In this document: positions 40,166 to 50,408 of the stretch, piece after piece
How the letters are laid out: every line of letters starts with the position of its first letter
Numbering within the stretch: position 1 is the first letter of the stretch
Source of the DNA: Diphasiastrum complanatum
Lineage: Eukaryota > Streptophyta > Lycopodiopsida > Lycopodiales > Lycopodiaceae
Assembly: GCA_029204225.1 (NCBI GenBank)
Contig: CM055092.1
Coordinates: forward strand, 85,856,032-85,920,031
Direction of reading: 5' to 3'
Length of the DNA stretch: 64,000 nt
The notes under the pieces: generated by a model
Seen by the model: only the letters and a program-made list of their open reading frames with translations
What the model was told of the DNA's origin: nothing
The model's database searches: none
Made by a program: the position numbers and the translations under genes

Positions 40166-42640
40166 TCATGGAATCACTCCCTCAAATGCAAAACACCTGC
40201 AAAAATTGGAACAAAAACGATCATGTTTTATATCAAACATTGGGAAACAATCAAATACATGAAAACTTGTATTAAGAGAGTGAGAGACAGATCAATGGTT
40301 TGGGGGTGAAGGTTACGTATAAGCATATTAGCTAATGATAATTTGTAATTTGTTCTTGTTCTAAGTTATAGAAGAATTAAGCATAATGAGATCCTAAAAA
40401 TCATTACTTCACACACAAAAGAATAGCTTATATTATCAGCATTTAAGAGACATATCTTGTGGAGAAGTGGCATTAACAATCAGGGACACAATATCAAAAG
40501 TTGGGATAGATAAGTTGTTGGATTACTATCTCTAGGAACTATTGTTGAGCCAATGAAGCTCAAAAGAGTAGTGTCCTTGCATATAGCTTTATTGAGCTTG
40601 GAAAGAATGATTCAGAAGCACAACAAAACATACATATTACATCAAACAATCTTCAACTACAAAAACTTTAGATTACAATCCAAAATCACATCTAGATACC
40701 AAAGTCCTGCTGAATATCATTTAGCTTGATTTTGTACATTTGTAAATGTGCACTAAAAACCACACAAGATTCCCACATGTTTGACTCTCAATCATGCTCA
40801 ATTGAAATGATGATGATGTGCATTGGACTAGACTCAATAGAGTAACAATTTTCACGTTGGCTTTGTACTGGCATTTGAAATTATTTCTCATAAAGTATTC
40901 CACCATTTGCCCCTTGAAACTCATGTAGACTAGAACCTATCACGTGGCTGGGAGAATTCGTTATGAGTTTGAAAGCCTTGGATGGAAATATATAAAGAAG
41001 ATTGACTAGTATAGCATCTCCTTGGAGCATTTTTTATCAACTAAAAAACATTAGTGAAGGTGAAAAGATGGGAAATACATACCTCTCATGGTTGCCAATA
41101 ATAGTCATATATATGCAAGTAGCTCAATCGACTTCAAGAACTCGTCCCATTCTACAAGAAAACATGTGGTGTGACCAATACTGGTTGCATTGGTGAATGT
41201 TGTCATGTCAAATGATTTCTTGTGTTCTCAAAGGATTAACAAATCTCCAATCAAGCAATTTATCTCATGATTTCATATTATCATTGTAAAGCATGTGTTG
41301 TTAGTGCCTTCTCGTGGTTGTATTGCAAGGGTATTAAACCAAACACAATATAAATTGCGAAGGGAGCAAGAACAACCATTTGTGCAAAGAGATGGCAAGG
41401 CTTAGAGAGTTGTAAAAATCCTAAGACAAGTTATGATTATTTTGTAACCATGGTTTTATGTTTCCAAAATCTTGACTATTAGTCCTCTATTTTTCAATTT
41501 GGGAAAACAATGAAGATACACTAAAGGCATTAAATCTCAATATCTTGTTTCTTGTGTCCACAAGAACTTTATTGCTTATCAAAAAAGAAACTAGCTTGCC
41601 CTTAGGGGTTGTGCCCATCAACCTAGGAACATGCCTACAATTGTGATTTTTACAGGAATAGGCACGGTTGCACATTGACTGATGCCCTTTTCACAAATAA
41701 AGTCAATCATGCTTTGTGAATCGTGACCAAAATTGTGATACCTTAAGTCACATTAGAATGCAATATCATGGGGCCGCACGTCTCCACGGGTCAATGGGAA
41801 TGGACTACTAGTTTCCACCAACCCTGGACAAATCCAAATGGGTCCCTTACACATTAGAAAATAAGCAAGCGGGTATAATTCCACAACTCTGGGAGCTCCA
41901 CTCAAAAGATAGTCCCACGTAGGGCCTGCTAGCACAATGTAGTACTTGTGAACACTTTCACTGTGTCAAATGATAATTCACCATATGGCAAATTATGATT
42001 TGCAAAACTTTCAAGCTATGTCTGGTGAGCATCCATTGGTTTACCAAGTTCACACATGTGAGCATGTTGGTTTTGCATGTTTAAACATGAAAACCAAGAG
42101 CGTGCTCGTCACCAACCAAACCTATGAGCACCCCTTATAAAAAAGGCATTCCCACTAGGGCTTGCTACTTATAGATGGCCTTTCACATGTGTGAAGACTT
42201 TTCAACCCTTTAACTAAATCTTTGCCACATGGCAAATTGTGATTTGCAAAACCTTCAAATTGTGCACCAAGGTTGCACATGTATTTGTACTTTCTTGCAT
42301 ATTTGCACATGCAAGCCAACAACCCATTCAAACTCGACATTCACTCATGCTTGCATGCTTGACACGGAATGGTACTCGTGGTACTACTTGAGCATTCATT
42401 TGTGTGCAACCACTTGCACACTCTCAAGGTTTCCAAAAGAGGGCAATGTTAATGAACCCATGTTGGCAAATCAAGAGTCGAACCAACCAAAAGCTTGTTA
42501 ATCACCAACTAATCGTGTGACCAAATTAAGTATAAAATAAAGTTGTGGGACAGGGGCTTTATTGTGAAGGCCATGGCCAAAAGGGGGCATCCCCTTGCCT
42601 TTGGACATTCAGCCACAAAAACTTAGTCAACCTAGTATTG
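40166..42640. other. Gene-free region, probable LTR-derived fragments
   Basis: No gene supported. 41750-41945 has LTR-like composition, and 41950-42370 repeats motifs such as catatggcaaattatgatttgcaaaac / cacatggcaaattgtgatttgcaaaac (41984 and 42230), showing an internal duplication of about 250-bp spacing. Confidence 0.4.
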
Positions 42641-42840
42641 TTCAACACTATGGTAAAGAAAACATAGTGAAGAAAAAATGTATGCATCTTTTGATGCCCC
42701 TAAATCCAATTTCTAACATGGTATCAGAACAAGTTTTCTCCATATCCTTGAATCCTTCACGTCTTCACCGCAAAGGCTTGAAAAAGACTAGCTCTAATAC
42801 CATGTTAGAAATTGGTAAATAAACTCTTAACATGCTCTAG
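42641..42840. mobile_element. Head-to-head copia LTR ends with primer binding sites
   Basis: Plus strand: ...ccaatttctaaca (ending 42718) followed by TGGTATCAGAAC. Minus strand, from 42820 leftward: ...ccaatttctaaca followed by TGGTATTAGAGC. Thus two LTR 3' ends with initiator-tRNA-Met PBS face each other across about 60 bp. LTR similarity is only clear for the last 13-15 bp. Confidence 0.6.
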
Positions 42841-43471
42841 AGTCACATACCAACCACGTGCACCCACAAGCAGCATGGCTGATTTTCACTTCCAATAATG
42901 AAACATTATAATCAAACTTCTTTTCATGACCCATACATTCTAGATAAGCTAATTGCTTATGGGACAATGAAGCTCTTCATGTACAGAAGCACCATCCTCT
43001 TTCTTCCCAGCTTCTATGCGTCATCCCTAGTGTATCCTAAAATGCCTTGCAACCCAGCTGCAAAATCTAAGGTTGGCAGTAAGGACCTTAACATCTCTCT
43101 TCCTAACTCTTTCTTGCTTCTACGGGCACTCACAATCGCATGTTTTTTGGCTAAAAGCCCAGTACAGCTTCTTGGGTTCTTGGGTAAATCCTTCAAGAGG
43201 TGTAAAACGCTTGAATTTCCGGCTATTTCAACTATCCTACAAGCATAGTTGCACGGTATAGATAAACTGTACAATACTACAGCGTATTGTAAGAATTCAA
43301 TACAAAACAACAAAAACTGTATTGGTTAAGCAAAACTTTTGGATTCATTCTTGTGTGAATTTGGTTCATTCTAATGTTTCAAAGCATTCAAATGAATCTG
43401 AAAGTTTTTATAAACTTTCTTTAAAAAGTTCAACTTTAGGTGTATCAAATTAAAATACGTTACAAGCATTT
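42841..43471. other. No gene seen
   Basis: Short ORFs at 42898-43313 overlap on both strands and have no recognisable domain. Confidence 0.35.
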
Positions 43472-43747
43472 TTGGGATCCGTACTTGGTGATAACGAGGC
43501 CTTTTTGGAGGCACATCAGAAACTAATGACAGTAAGAGCAAGATACAGCCTACAGTTTTTATTCTGCAGCTGTGACTGTGGAGTATCAGTTATCAAATCT
43601 ATGCGGGCAGCGGGGGTAACAAATAGCACAACCTTGCATGAAAATACTAAACTTAATGCATGCAGGCACTTGGATGGAGATCCATATGTAAAATATGTGA
43701 ATGAAATTATGCATTACTATTTGAAAGAAATCATGCTACTGGCATAA
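43472..43747 (+). other. Unrecognised 91-codon ORF
   Basis: MGSVLGDNEAFLEAHQKLM...; it has a CSCDCG cluster and an ordered look, but I do not recognise it. It could be an exon or a TE remnant. Confidence 0.2.
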
Positions 43748-44135
43748 TAATATAGTGTGATAAAGCTGGCCCATATTGGTAAGATTTCGCTTATGCCATT
43801 GAACTCTTGAAAGGATACTATGTTCTAACTTGTGGGCTACATTTAGATATTGTAGTTGTAGCCCAGTCTCATATACTCGATTGATTTTGTATTAAACACT
43901 AGAAAATGGAGTCCGAAGGGAATATCATATTTTTTGTAGAAATTAGTGCATGTGTAATTAGCATATAAATACCCTGGTGCATTTATTCATAGAAAAAAGT
44001 AGTAGGTACATTGATGAAAAAGATATATACACCCCGAAGGGGAAGTTTAAACAAAAGTAGGCTCAAACAAGAGCGAAGCTTGCAGTAAAGTTAAGATTAA
44101 TCCAAATCCTGGCATTAAAGATAAAAGTGCATAAA

Positions 44136-44906
44136 CTATGATGATGTTCGTGGGAGTCTGCCAACTGATTGCGGCAGATCAGAAAAGTGAAGAGGTGGTG
44201 AGTCGGCTGATGAAGGGAGATGAGATGTAGCAGACCCAGCCGTCGTCGCCCGTTGCAGAATAGATAGGGCCTGAGCACGTTGCAGGGCAATGGAAACACG
44301 TTGTTTGAAAGAAGCCACGAGAATAGAACCAGGAATGCCTTAACGCTTTGCCGCTTGATGAGAACACATGCGAAGAAAATCCTCAAAGCGTCGATGCAAG
44401 GTGCCATAAGTCTCAATAGCCAAGGGAAGGAAAGCATCAGTGCGGTGCCTGTCGGAGTAGTTTTTTTTCTTCTCTTGTGCTGCCACGCCTGCCGCTTCTC
44501 CTGGTGTGAAGGCAGAGCGAGGCAATAGGTCACCACACGCGGAATCAGCAACAACAACATCTGTCAAAGTACGAAGCCCATCCCGAGAGAGGACAATGTC
44601 AACACGCCTGCGGGAAGAGTGGGACGCGGAAGAAGGAAGTACATGAGACTGCTCTCTGAGGACATGGAATCCTCCATCTCTGGCTATGGCGGCCGCTGCA
44701 TCTCTGACAACATCATGCGTAGCTGTGCGCTCACTCCCAGAAGGACAGCGGAGGAGGTGGATAGCAAGAGCATCAATAGGGTGACCACAAACACACCTAG
44801 AGAGACCCAAGACCGAAGGATGAGGAAGCCCCAAGCGAAGACGAAGAGCAGTGGTGAAGATGGCCGAAGACAAGCAGAAGGAACTGCTGGAGACCACACT
44901 GAACAC
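44136..44906 (-). pseudogene. RLE-LINE C-terminal zinc knuckle and endonuclease
   Basis: The 188-residue frame gives CVCGHPIDALAIHLLRC (C-x-C...H...C knuckle), THDVVRDAAAAIARDGGFHV, LREQSHVL, RRRVDIVLSRDG and LTDVVVADS. The pattern E...R-x-x-D-x-x-L...D-x-x-V after an RHD-like block is that of the restriction-like nuclease seen after RT in RLE-type elements. The frame ends at 44340 (AAKR stop); an adjoining frame (44318-44136) continues the homology shown by the second copy. The start is at a frameshift from the RT part. Confidence 0.6.
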
Positions 44907-46247
44907 TTGCGAGGTTGAATAGACAAACCAAGAGAAGCCAGCTGCTCAGAGAAATGATGAAATGTAAGGAGCACCGTCGAAAGCAGGACCAACAATATGA
45001 GTGTGATCAGCAACCGAAGGAAATAAGCAGGAGGGAAAGGCCTCTGCAGAAGCTCAAAGTGCATGGAAATGAGCCAGAGCGAAAAGAGGACCAGCCAAAG
45101 GATCACCTTGATGAGTATTTGCTGCAGACTGGATAGTAGAAAGATCCCCAGAGCGCACATGGTGACTGTAAAAGAGAGGAGTCTCAGTAGCATAAAACAA
45201 CCGCGCAAATGGGATAAGCTGAGCCAACTCCCCACCAGCCGCACACAGCTCCTGAAAGATCGCAGCTCTAGAAACAGAGTTAAAGGCATTGGAAACATCC
45301 ACTTGGAGAACAACCCAGTCAGGATGGAGATCAAGGGTGGCATGCAAACCATGAATGACAGCTTCACAGCCACTAGGAGTAGAGACGCCAAACTGATGAG
45401 GGGAGAGAAAAGAGGCAAAAATATGTTGGAACTGAAAACAGATAGAGCGACTAACAAGACGGAGGAGGACTTTGCTAATAACGATGGGATGGATGCCACC
45501 CGAGGCTTTAGACATGGCGATCAAACGAGACGCAGACAAAAGACGTGCGACAGAAGAAGAAATGTGACCAGAGGCGATAAAAGAGCAGATCTGAAAGAGT
45601 TGAACGAAGCCACTAGCAGAGTCCTCAGGTGGAAAGCAATCATGAAGGTGTTCATAGACCAAACCAGAGGGACCACCAACAACAAGACGAGGACTACGAT
45701 GGAAGGCACGAGAGAAAGAATCACAATCAAGCACCAAGTCAACATCAGACACAAAGTCCTCCACAAACAAGGGAAGAATGCCTTCAGAAGCAGGATGCAG
45801 AGCTTGGAGAGTAGCAGCAGTATCAACAGAAGAGGGAGCGGGTGTGAGAGGAGCTAAAGCTCGAGCTGCACGAGAATATTCACCAACTTGCCCAAGAAGT
45901 AGGGTGCGACGAAGGCGACAATGGAGAGGTGGGGCGCCTAGAGGTTGAGAGTCATGTGAGTTGCGAGCAGCAAGTGCCTGACAACGTGCAAAGTGTTCAT
46001 CATGAAGCGTTTTCCAATCTCCCGATAGAAAGCGACGAATGCGAGCACAAGTTTCTCTATGACCAGCATCCCCACCCCTCGGAGGAAGGACTAGACACCA
46101 AAGGGAAAAAAGAAGAAACAGATGCCAAGCCGCAATGTCAAAGGGGTCAATAGCCAAGCAATCAAGAGGAAGGCGCATAACAACTTGAGTTTCATGACGG
46201 AGAGCGAGGGGAATATGAAAGTAGAGTCTTGGACGAGGGAAGCCCAA
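44900..46247 (-). pseudogene. RLE-LINE reverse transcriptase
   Basis: A 397-residue frame (46247-45054) carries GPSGLVYEHLHD, LIAMSKASGGIHPIVISKVL, FLSPHQFGVSTPSGCEAVIH, VLQVDVSNAFNSVSR (motif A, Asp present) and THQGDPLAGPLFALAHF (motif B). After a shift near 45054, motif C reads ADHTHIVGP in place of (Y)ADDTHI, so the second catalytic Asp is His. Motif D follows (EQLASLGLSIQPRKCSVW). Large antisense ORFs over this region are shadows. Confidence 0.8.
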
Positions 46248-46695
46248 GCTTCGAGGATGTCAAGGGAAGAAAAATCCAAGACCAAGCTGAAGCAAAGGGC
46301 GAATGGGGTGCAGAAAGAAGAGGGCGATCTTGAGACGATTGAAGCAGTGCAGGACAAGAACGTTGGCGACGGGCAAGACCTCCTCTAGGAGAGAAGAAAC
46401 GACCACAAGCATGGCAAGGAACCCGTTCAGGGGGTTGAGAAGGCAATGTAACAAGGGTCGAAGGAGGTATCACAACCAAGCGAGGGGGCAACAATGCCAT
46501 GGGAAGAGGTGGGCGAAGGAGAAACAGAGGGGGTTGTGGCAAGCAAGGAACCCAACACAGCCTGACGCGAACGAGGAGGGGAGTCAGGAGGGGGAGATAC
46601 GGTTGAAGCAGGTCACTTGAGACTGAGAGGACGAAGCAGGGAGATGTCCAAAGCCATGAGAACAACTGTACAAAGAGAACCCTGTGATGGACCAC
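46192..46695 (-). pseudogene. RLE-LINE N-terminal zinc-finger region
   Basis: A 167-residue, Pro/Leu-rich frame contains CHACGRFFSPRGGL followed by ARRQRSC. This is a C-x2-C...(H)-x3-C finger typical of RLE-element N-termini, with Arg in place of the expected His. A frameshift after it leads into the RT frame at 46247. Confidence 0.55.
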
Positions 46696-46900
46696 CTCAC
46701 CAACTGAATCGAGATCTTTTTTATATTTTTTTTATATTTTTCTTCACACGGGACGCCGTTAGCCTCGATGGAGCCGTCGGCTGTTGTAAACCTTTTGCGA
46801 TAGATTCTGGAGAACTTGCCCAAACAAAAGCGCCCACCAAAACTTTGAAAGACCAGCAATAGGAAAAGTTTTGAAAGCTCCACCGCTGCTCCTTTGCCCT

Positions 46901-48548
46901 AAACTGATAGTAGATCAGACAAACACGGGTATGGCAAGAAACTATGCTGATTTCTGTTGAAGAGTTGGAGATTCTGGAAGCCCTATTGCCTCAAATCATC
47001 ACCTAGGAGCTGCATGCACTGAAAGATATGCATACTTTGTTGCGACTGCTGCAGGAATCTGTATTCCTCAAAAAGGTTTCTTGAACACTGCTCTGTGCTG
47101 ACCTCTTGTCTGCTTGTGGCTGAATTGCTACTGCTACAACGATTTCTGCCCACCACCATCTGCCGTGACCTGCCTGCACTGAGAAATCTGCCCACCAGTC
47201 CCTCCTCTGTGCGAGCTGTCCAGCGGTTGAGCTGAGAAGTTTTGCAAACTTTTGACAACTACCTACATCTTTCCAACCAGTGATCAATCTGTCTACGCAC
47301 CTACTCTTGACAACGATTTGCCTGCTGCCTATAGTAGTCCACTTGGTTTTTTCAATCCTTTTCTTCAAGCCTTTAGCTATGGCTGCAAATTCCTGTTTGA
47401 TCCTATTGCCAGCCAATCCACGGTCGTCCACTGTTGTCTGCAAATACCTTTGGCCTACTGGAGCGTCCAACTGCAATGCTTTACAACACCAAAAACCATC
47501 TTCTATAGTGAAAAATCAGGGATTTTCTACCTTTAAACCCTTGCCTCCAAGAAATCCAAATTTCTTGAGCTTTTGTCAATCCCTCTCTATGAAAGCTAGC
47601 TCCTTGAAGGAAAACGTTCTTTAAACGCTAGCCTTCATACTTTATCTGATTTACTGCAATTTTTGCTTCATAACAGCATGCACGTTCCACTTGAGCGTAG
47701 TACCATAGTACCAGATTGTTGGATATGGGGCTATTGATAGGTTAACGAAATACTTTTCTAGAAAGTTGACGCGTCTCGTTTTCTTAGGCAATGGTGGCTG
47801 TTCCTTCTCAAAAAGTAATAGCGGCCTCTTCTTCCTCTTCTTTTGATGATGACGATGATATATATAGCTAAAGCAAAGCCTGGATGATTCAACTAGGGTG
47901 CTCCTTGCTTCCTTCCATCTTCTTCACCTAGGAGCAGTAGGACTGAGCTTTTTCTTCTCTCGATCCACACCCCTACCCTCCATATTTCCGTTGGTACTGA
48001 TGGCGGATACTCACGGCTTGCAGATGGGCGTCCAGGAGAACGAGGAGGAAAAATACTGATCTTGCTCTCCCCCGACACCGCGGTTGTCCACCAGCGGCCC
48101 TCTTGACAGCAACTGCGCCTCGTTCTCCCTACTTTAGCACTTCACTGATCTAAAAAAGATATTATGTAGCTCGAGATTAGAGGTTTTGTCTCTACAAATC
48201 GTAGCTCACCAAAAAACCAAGTTTCTTGAGCAATTTCTCAATCTCCCTCTGTGATCTTTTTTACAGTCCACCTAGCTGGGATTGCCCTGCTGCTACAATT
48301 TCGCTTCTCCTAACACTAAATTGATCTTTGTAAGTTGCTCATGGCTTGCACTTGCAGCTCCTTTGAAAATTCCAAGACCCCAAAGCTAATATAAGCTTTT
48401 TCAGCATTGGTTTGATAGCTTCACATCAGCCTTCTTGGCTCTTCAAATTTCTCCAAAATTCGGCTAAAGGTAGTCATAGACCAACGAGAGCTAACATCAC
48501 ATGTCTCAAGACCTCAATAACATGAGCAACTTTTTGGCATTAAGTCAT
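46901..48548. other. Gene-free region
   Basis: CT-rich and TG-rich stretches; a 157-codon minus-strand ORF (47476-47003) has no recognisable domain. A TATA-like gatatatatagc lies at 47857. Nothing else is supported. Confidence 0.35.
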
Positions 48549-49095
48549 GAGCACGTCTTATCGATGTTGGCACCCTACTGATGCTTTCATCCCCATGGCA
48601 ATTGAGACATATGGCGCCTTGCCTTGATGCTTTGTGGAATTTATTCGCATATATTCCCATCGGGCAAGGTATTTCGTGCTTCTTTCAAACAACGCATTTC
48701 CATTGCCTTGCAACGTGCTCAGGCCCTCTCAATCTTACAACGGGCGACGATGGCTGGGTCTGCTACATCTCCCCTTCATTAGGCGACTCACCACCTCTTC
48801 ACTTTTCTGATATACTGCAGTCAATTGGCCTCTGCTAACATCATCATAGAATTTCCACTTTCTTTTCAAAGTCGAGATCTAAACTAAACCTAGTTGCAGT
48901 GCAAGCTTCGCTCTTGTTTGAGCTTACGTTTTGTTAAACTTACCTTTGAGAACGTATATATCTTTCTCATCAATGTACCTATTGGTTTTTTTTATGAATA
49001 CATGCTTTTGTTTTGTTAAACTTACCTTTGAGAAGTATATATCTTTCTCATCAATGTACCTATTAGTTTTTTATAAATAAATGCACAAGGGTGTT
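48549..49095 (+). mobile_element. 5'-truncated RLE-LINE copy with duplicated 3' tail
   Basis: Starting at about 48549 the plus strand matches the end of the minus-strand element: TDAFxPMAIETYG, then (shifted) SFKQRISIALQRAQALSILQ and ATMAGSATSPLH, followed by the same 3' UTR. The terminal segment gttttgttaaacttacc...gaatacatgc (48928-49011) is repeated almost exactly at 49012-49087 as a tandem copy. Confidence 0.7.
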
Positions 49096-50350
49096 TTGTC
49101 TCTCATGGGTACCACATACATAAATCTCAAAGAAATTCATTACTCTTGTTTGAGCCAAATTGCACTTAGCTTGGTCTATTTATTTGGCCTAAGGATACAA
49201 TCTTCACATTTAATTTCATATTCAATATGAATTAATACTCTATGCCCTTCTTTTGCTATGTCAATATAGCTTGGTTAGTAGTCAATGCAGATAATCTTTT
49301 TTTAGCATTTGAAAGAAAATAACCTAGTATTTTATTGGCTAGATCCCTTTTGTAAGAATTGTCAAGTGAAGATCCTCTAGATTCTGTTGCATGCACCAAA
49401 AGGACTACTGTGGAGCCAAACCACCCAATCAACTGAAAATCGAGAGTCAAAAATCATTTTCTCTCCCAAGCCACAATGACTAAATACAAGAAAGGAGAGG
49501 ATTCCGGCAATCAAAAACAAAAACTAGGTTGTAGAGATGGGTGAGTTCCTACATGTTATATAGACTCCAAAAGACTAGGAATATTCTATATGGGATGCCA
49601 ATTCATTTGATCATATAGAAATTCTCACCCAGTTGCTTTTGATCTCCTTCGCATGCACTAAAAGTAGTCAATCACCATACATGTCCTACTTAGAGCATCT
49701 AAGCACTCACAAGATTATCAATTACATTTCTGGCCTATAACGAGCATCTAAGCACTCACAAGATTATCAATTACATTTCTGGCCTATAACACAGTAACCA
49801 ACGTGTATGCACAACAACATGAATGGACTATGGTAATGGAATGTATATGACAATAATTATTGCTCATTCCCACAGATTATGTTTTTTACTTGAAGGCAAA
49901 GCATGTTGCATGATGATGGCGAAGATGAATGATGTGAGATTTGCTTTGTGAAGCTCTTTTGAGCAACAATTGATGCATTGGGAGCTAAATTCCCATATGA
50001 TGAAAGAGAGAAGGCCAGAAAGAAAACAAGGTGCTTAGCTAATACAGGTGATATCTACCCTTTTTTATGCCGGATCGTCATAGATGGAACTGGCCATTTA
50101 GCCACCACAAAACAGCGGCTGTTCTAATTCAATCAGCAGTTTGAGAAGTTTGTCTCAACTCCTCTTTAGATTGAATAGCCAAAGTAGAGTGCATAGGATT
50201 GACGAATCAGAGTTTACATTCTGGTGTAGTCAATTCTACAGTCACAACAGAGATGCGTTTAGCTAAATACCGTGTACAATATGATAGGCCAAATTTTAGG
50301 CAGTGCAGGGACATGGGTCAGACTATAAGCTGCAGGAGTCTGATTAGCAC
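49096..50350. other. Gene-free region with a perfect 49-bp tandem duplication
   Basis: 49693-49741 and 49742-49790 are identical 49-bp units (gagcatctaagcactcac...ctataac). If the LUC7-like exon is real, this lies in its intron 1. Confidence 0.6.
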
Positions 50351-50408
50351 CTGATTTGTCTCGATCCTTTCCCATAAACTCATCCAGGAGTGCTTTAGCA
50401 TCAAACAT
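50351..50408 (-). CDS. Possible LUC7-like splicing factor, first exon
   Basis: ATG at 50408 on the minus strand opens MFDAKALLDEFMGKDRDKS and is followed by a donor CAG|GTGCTAATC (exon phase 1). The start of LUC7-family U1 snRNP proteins is typically M-x-A-x-x-x-L-D-E-L-M-G-x-x-R-(N/D), which this matches closely. The upstream sequence actagggttttgtggcagg looks like a plant 5' UTR. The next exon, with the first zinc finger, is not recognisable to the left, so this could be a gene with a long intron or a stray 5' fragment. Nineteen residues are too few for certainty. Confidence 0.4.

Larger units (their letters stand above)
43960..46900 (-). mobile_element. Non-LTR retrotransposon with zinc finger, RT and restriction-like endonuclease (RLE)
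   Basis: Minus-strand order: zinc-finger N-terminus (46695-46192), RT (46247-44900), CxC...H...C knuckle and nuclease-like C-terminus (44906-44340), and a 3' UTR to about 43960 ending ...gaataaatgcacc without poly(A). This is the layout of RLE-type (R2-like) LINEs, not of the L1 or RTE types usual in seed plants. The 3' part matches a second copy at 48549-49095. Frameshifts separate the domains. Confidence 0.7.

Noticed and set aside
45063-45857. 264-residue plus-strand ORF
   Set aside because: It is the antisense of the RT coding region; Arg/Lys-rich composition follows from the Leu/Ser-rich sense protein.
47003-47476. 157-residue minus-strand protein gene
   Set aside because: No domain, Gln/Arg/Ser-rich, and both strands are equally open; likely chance.
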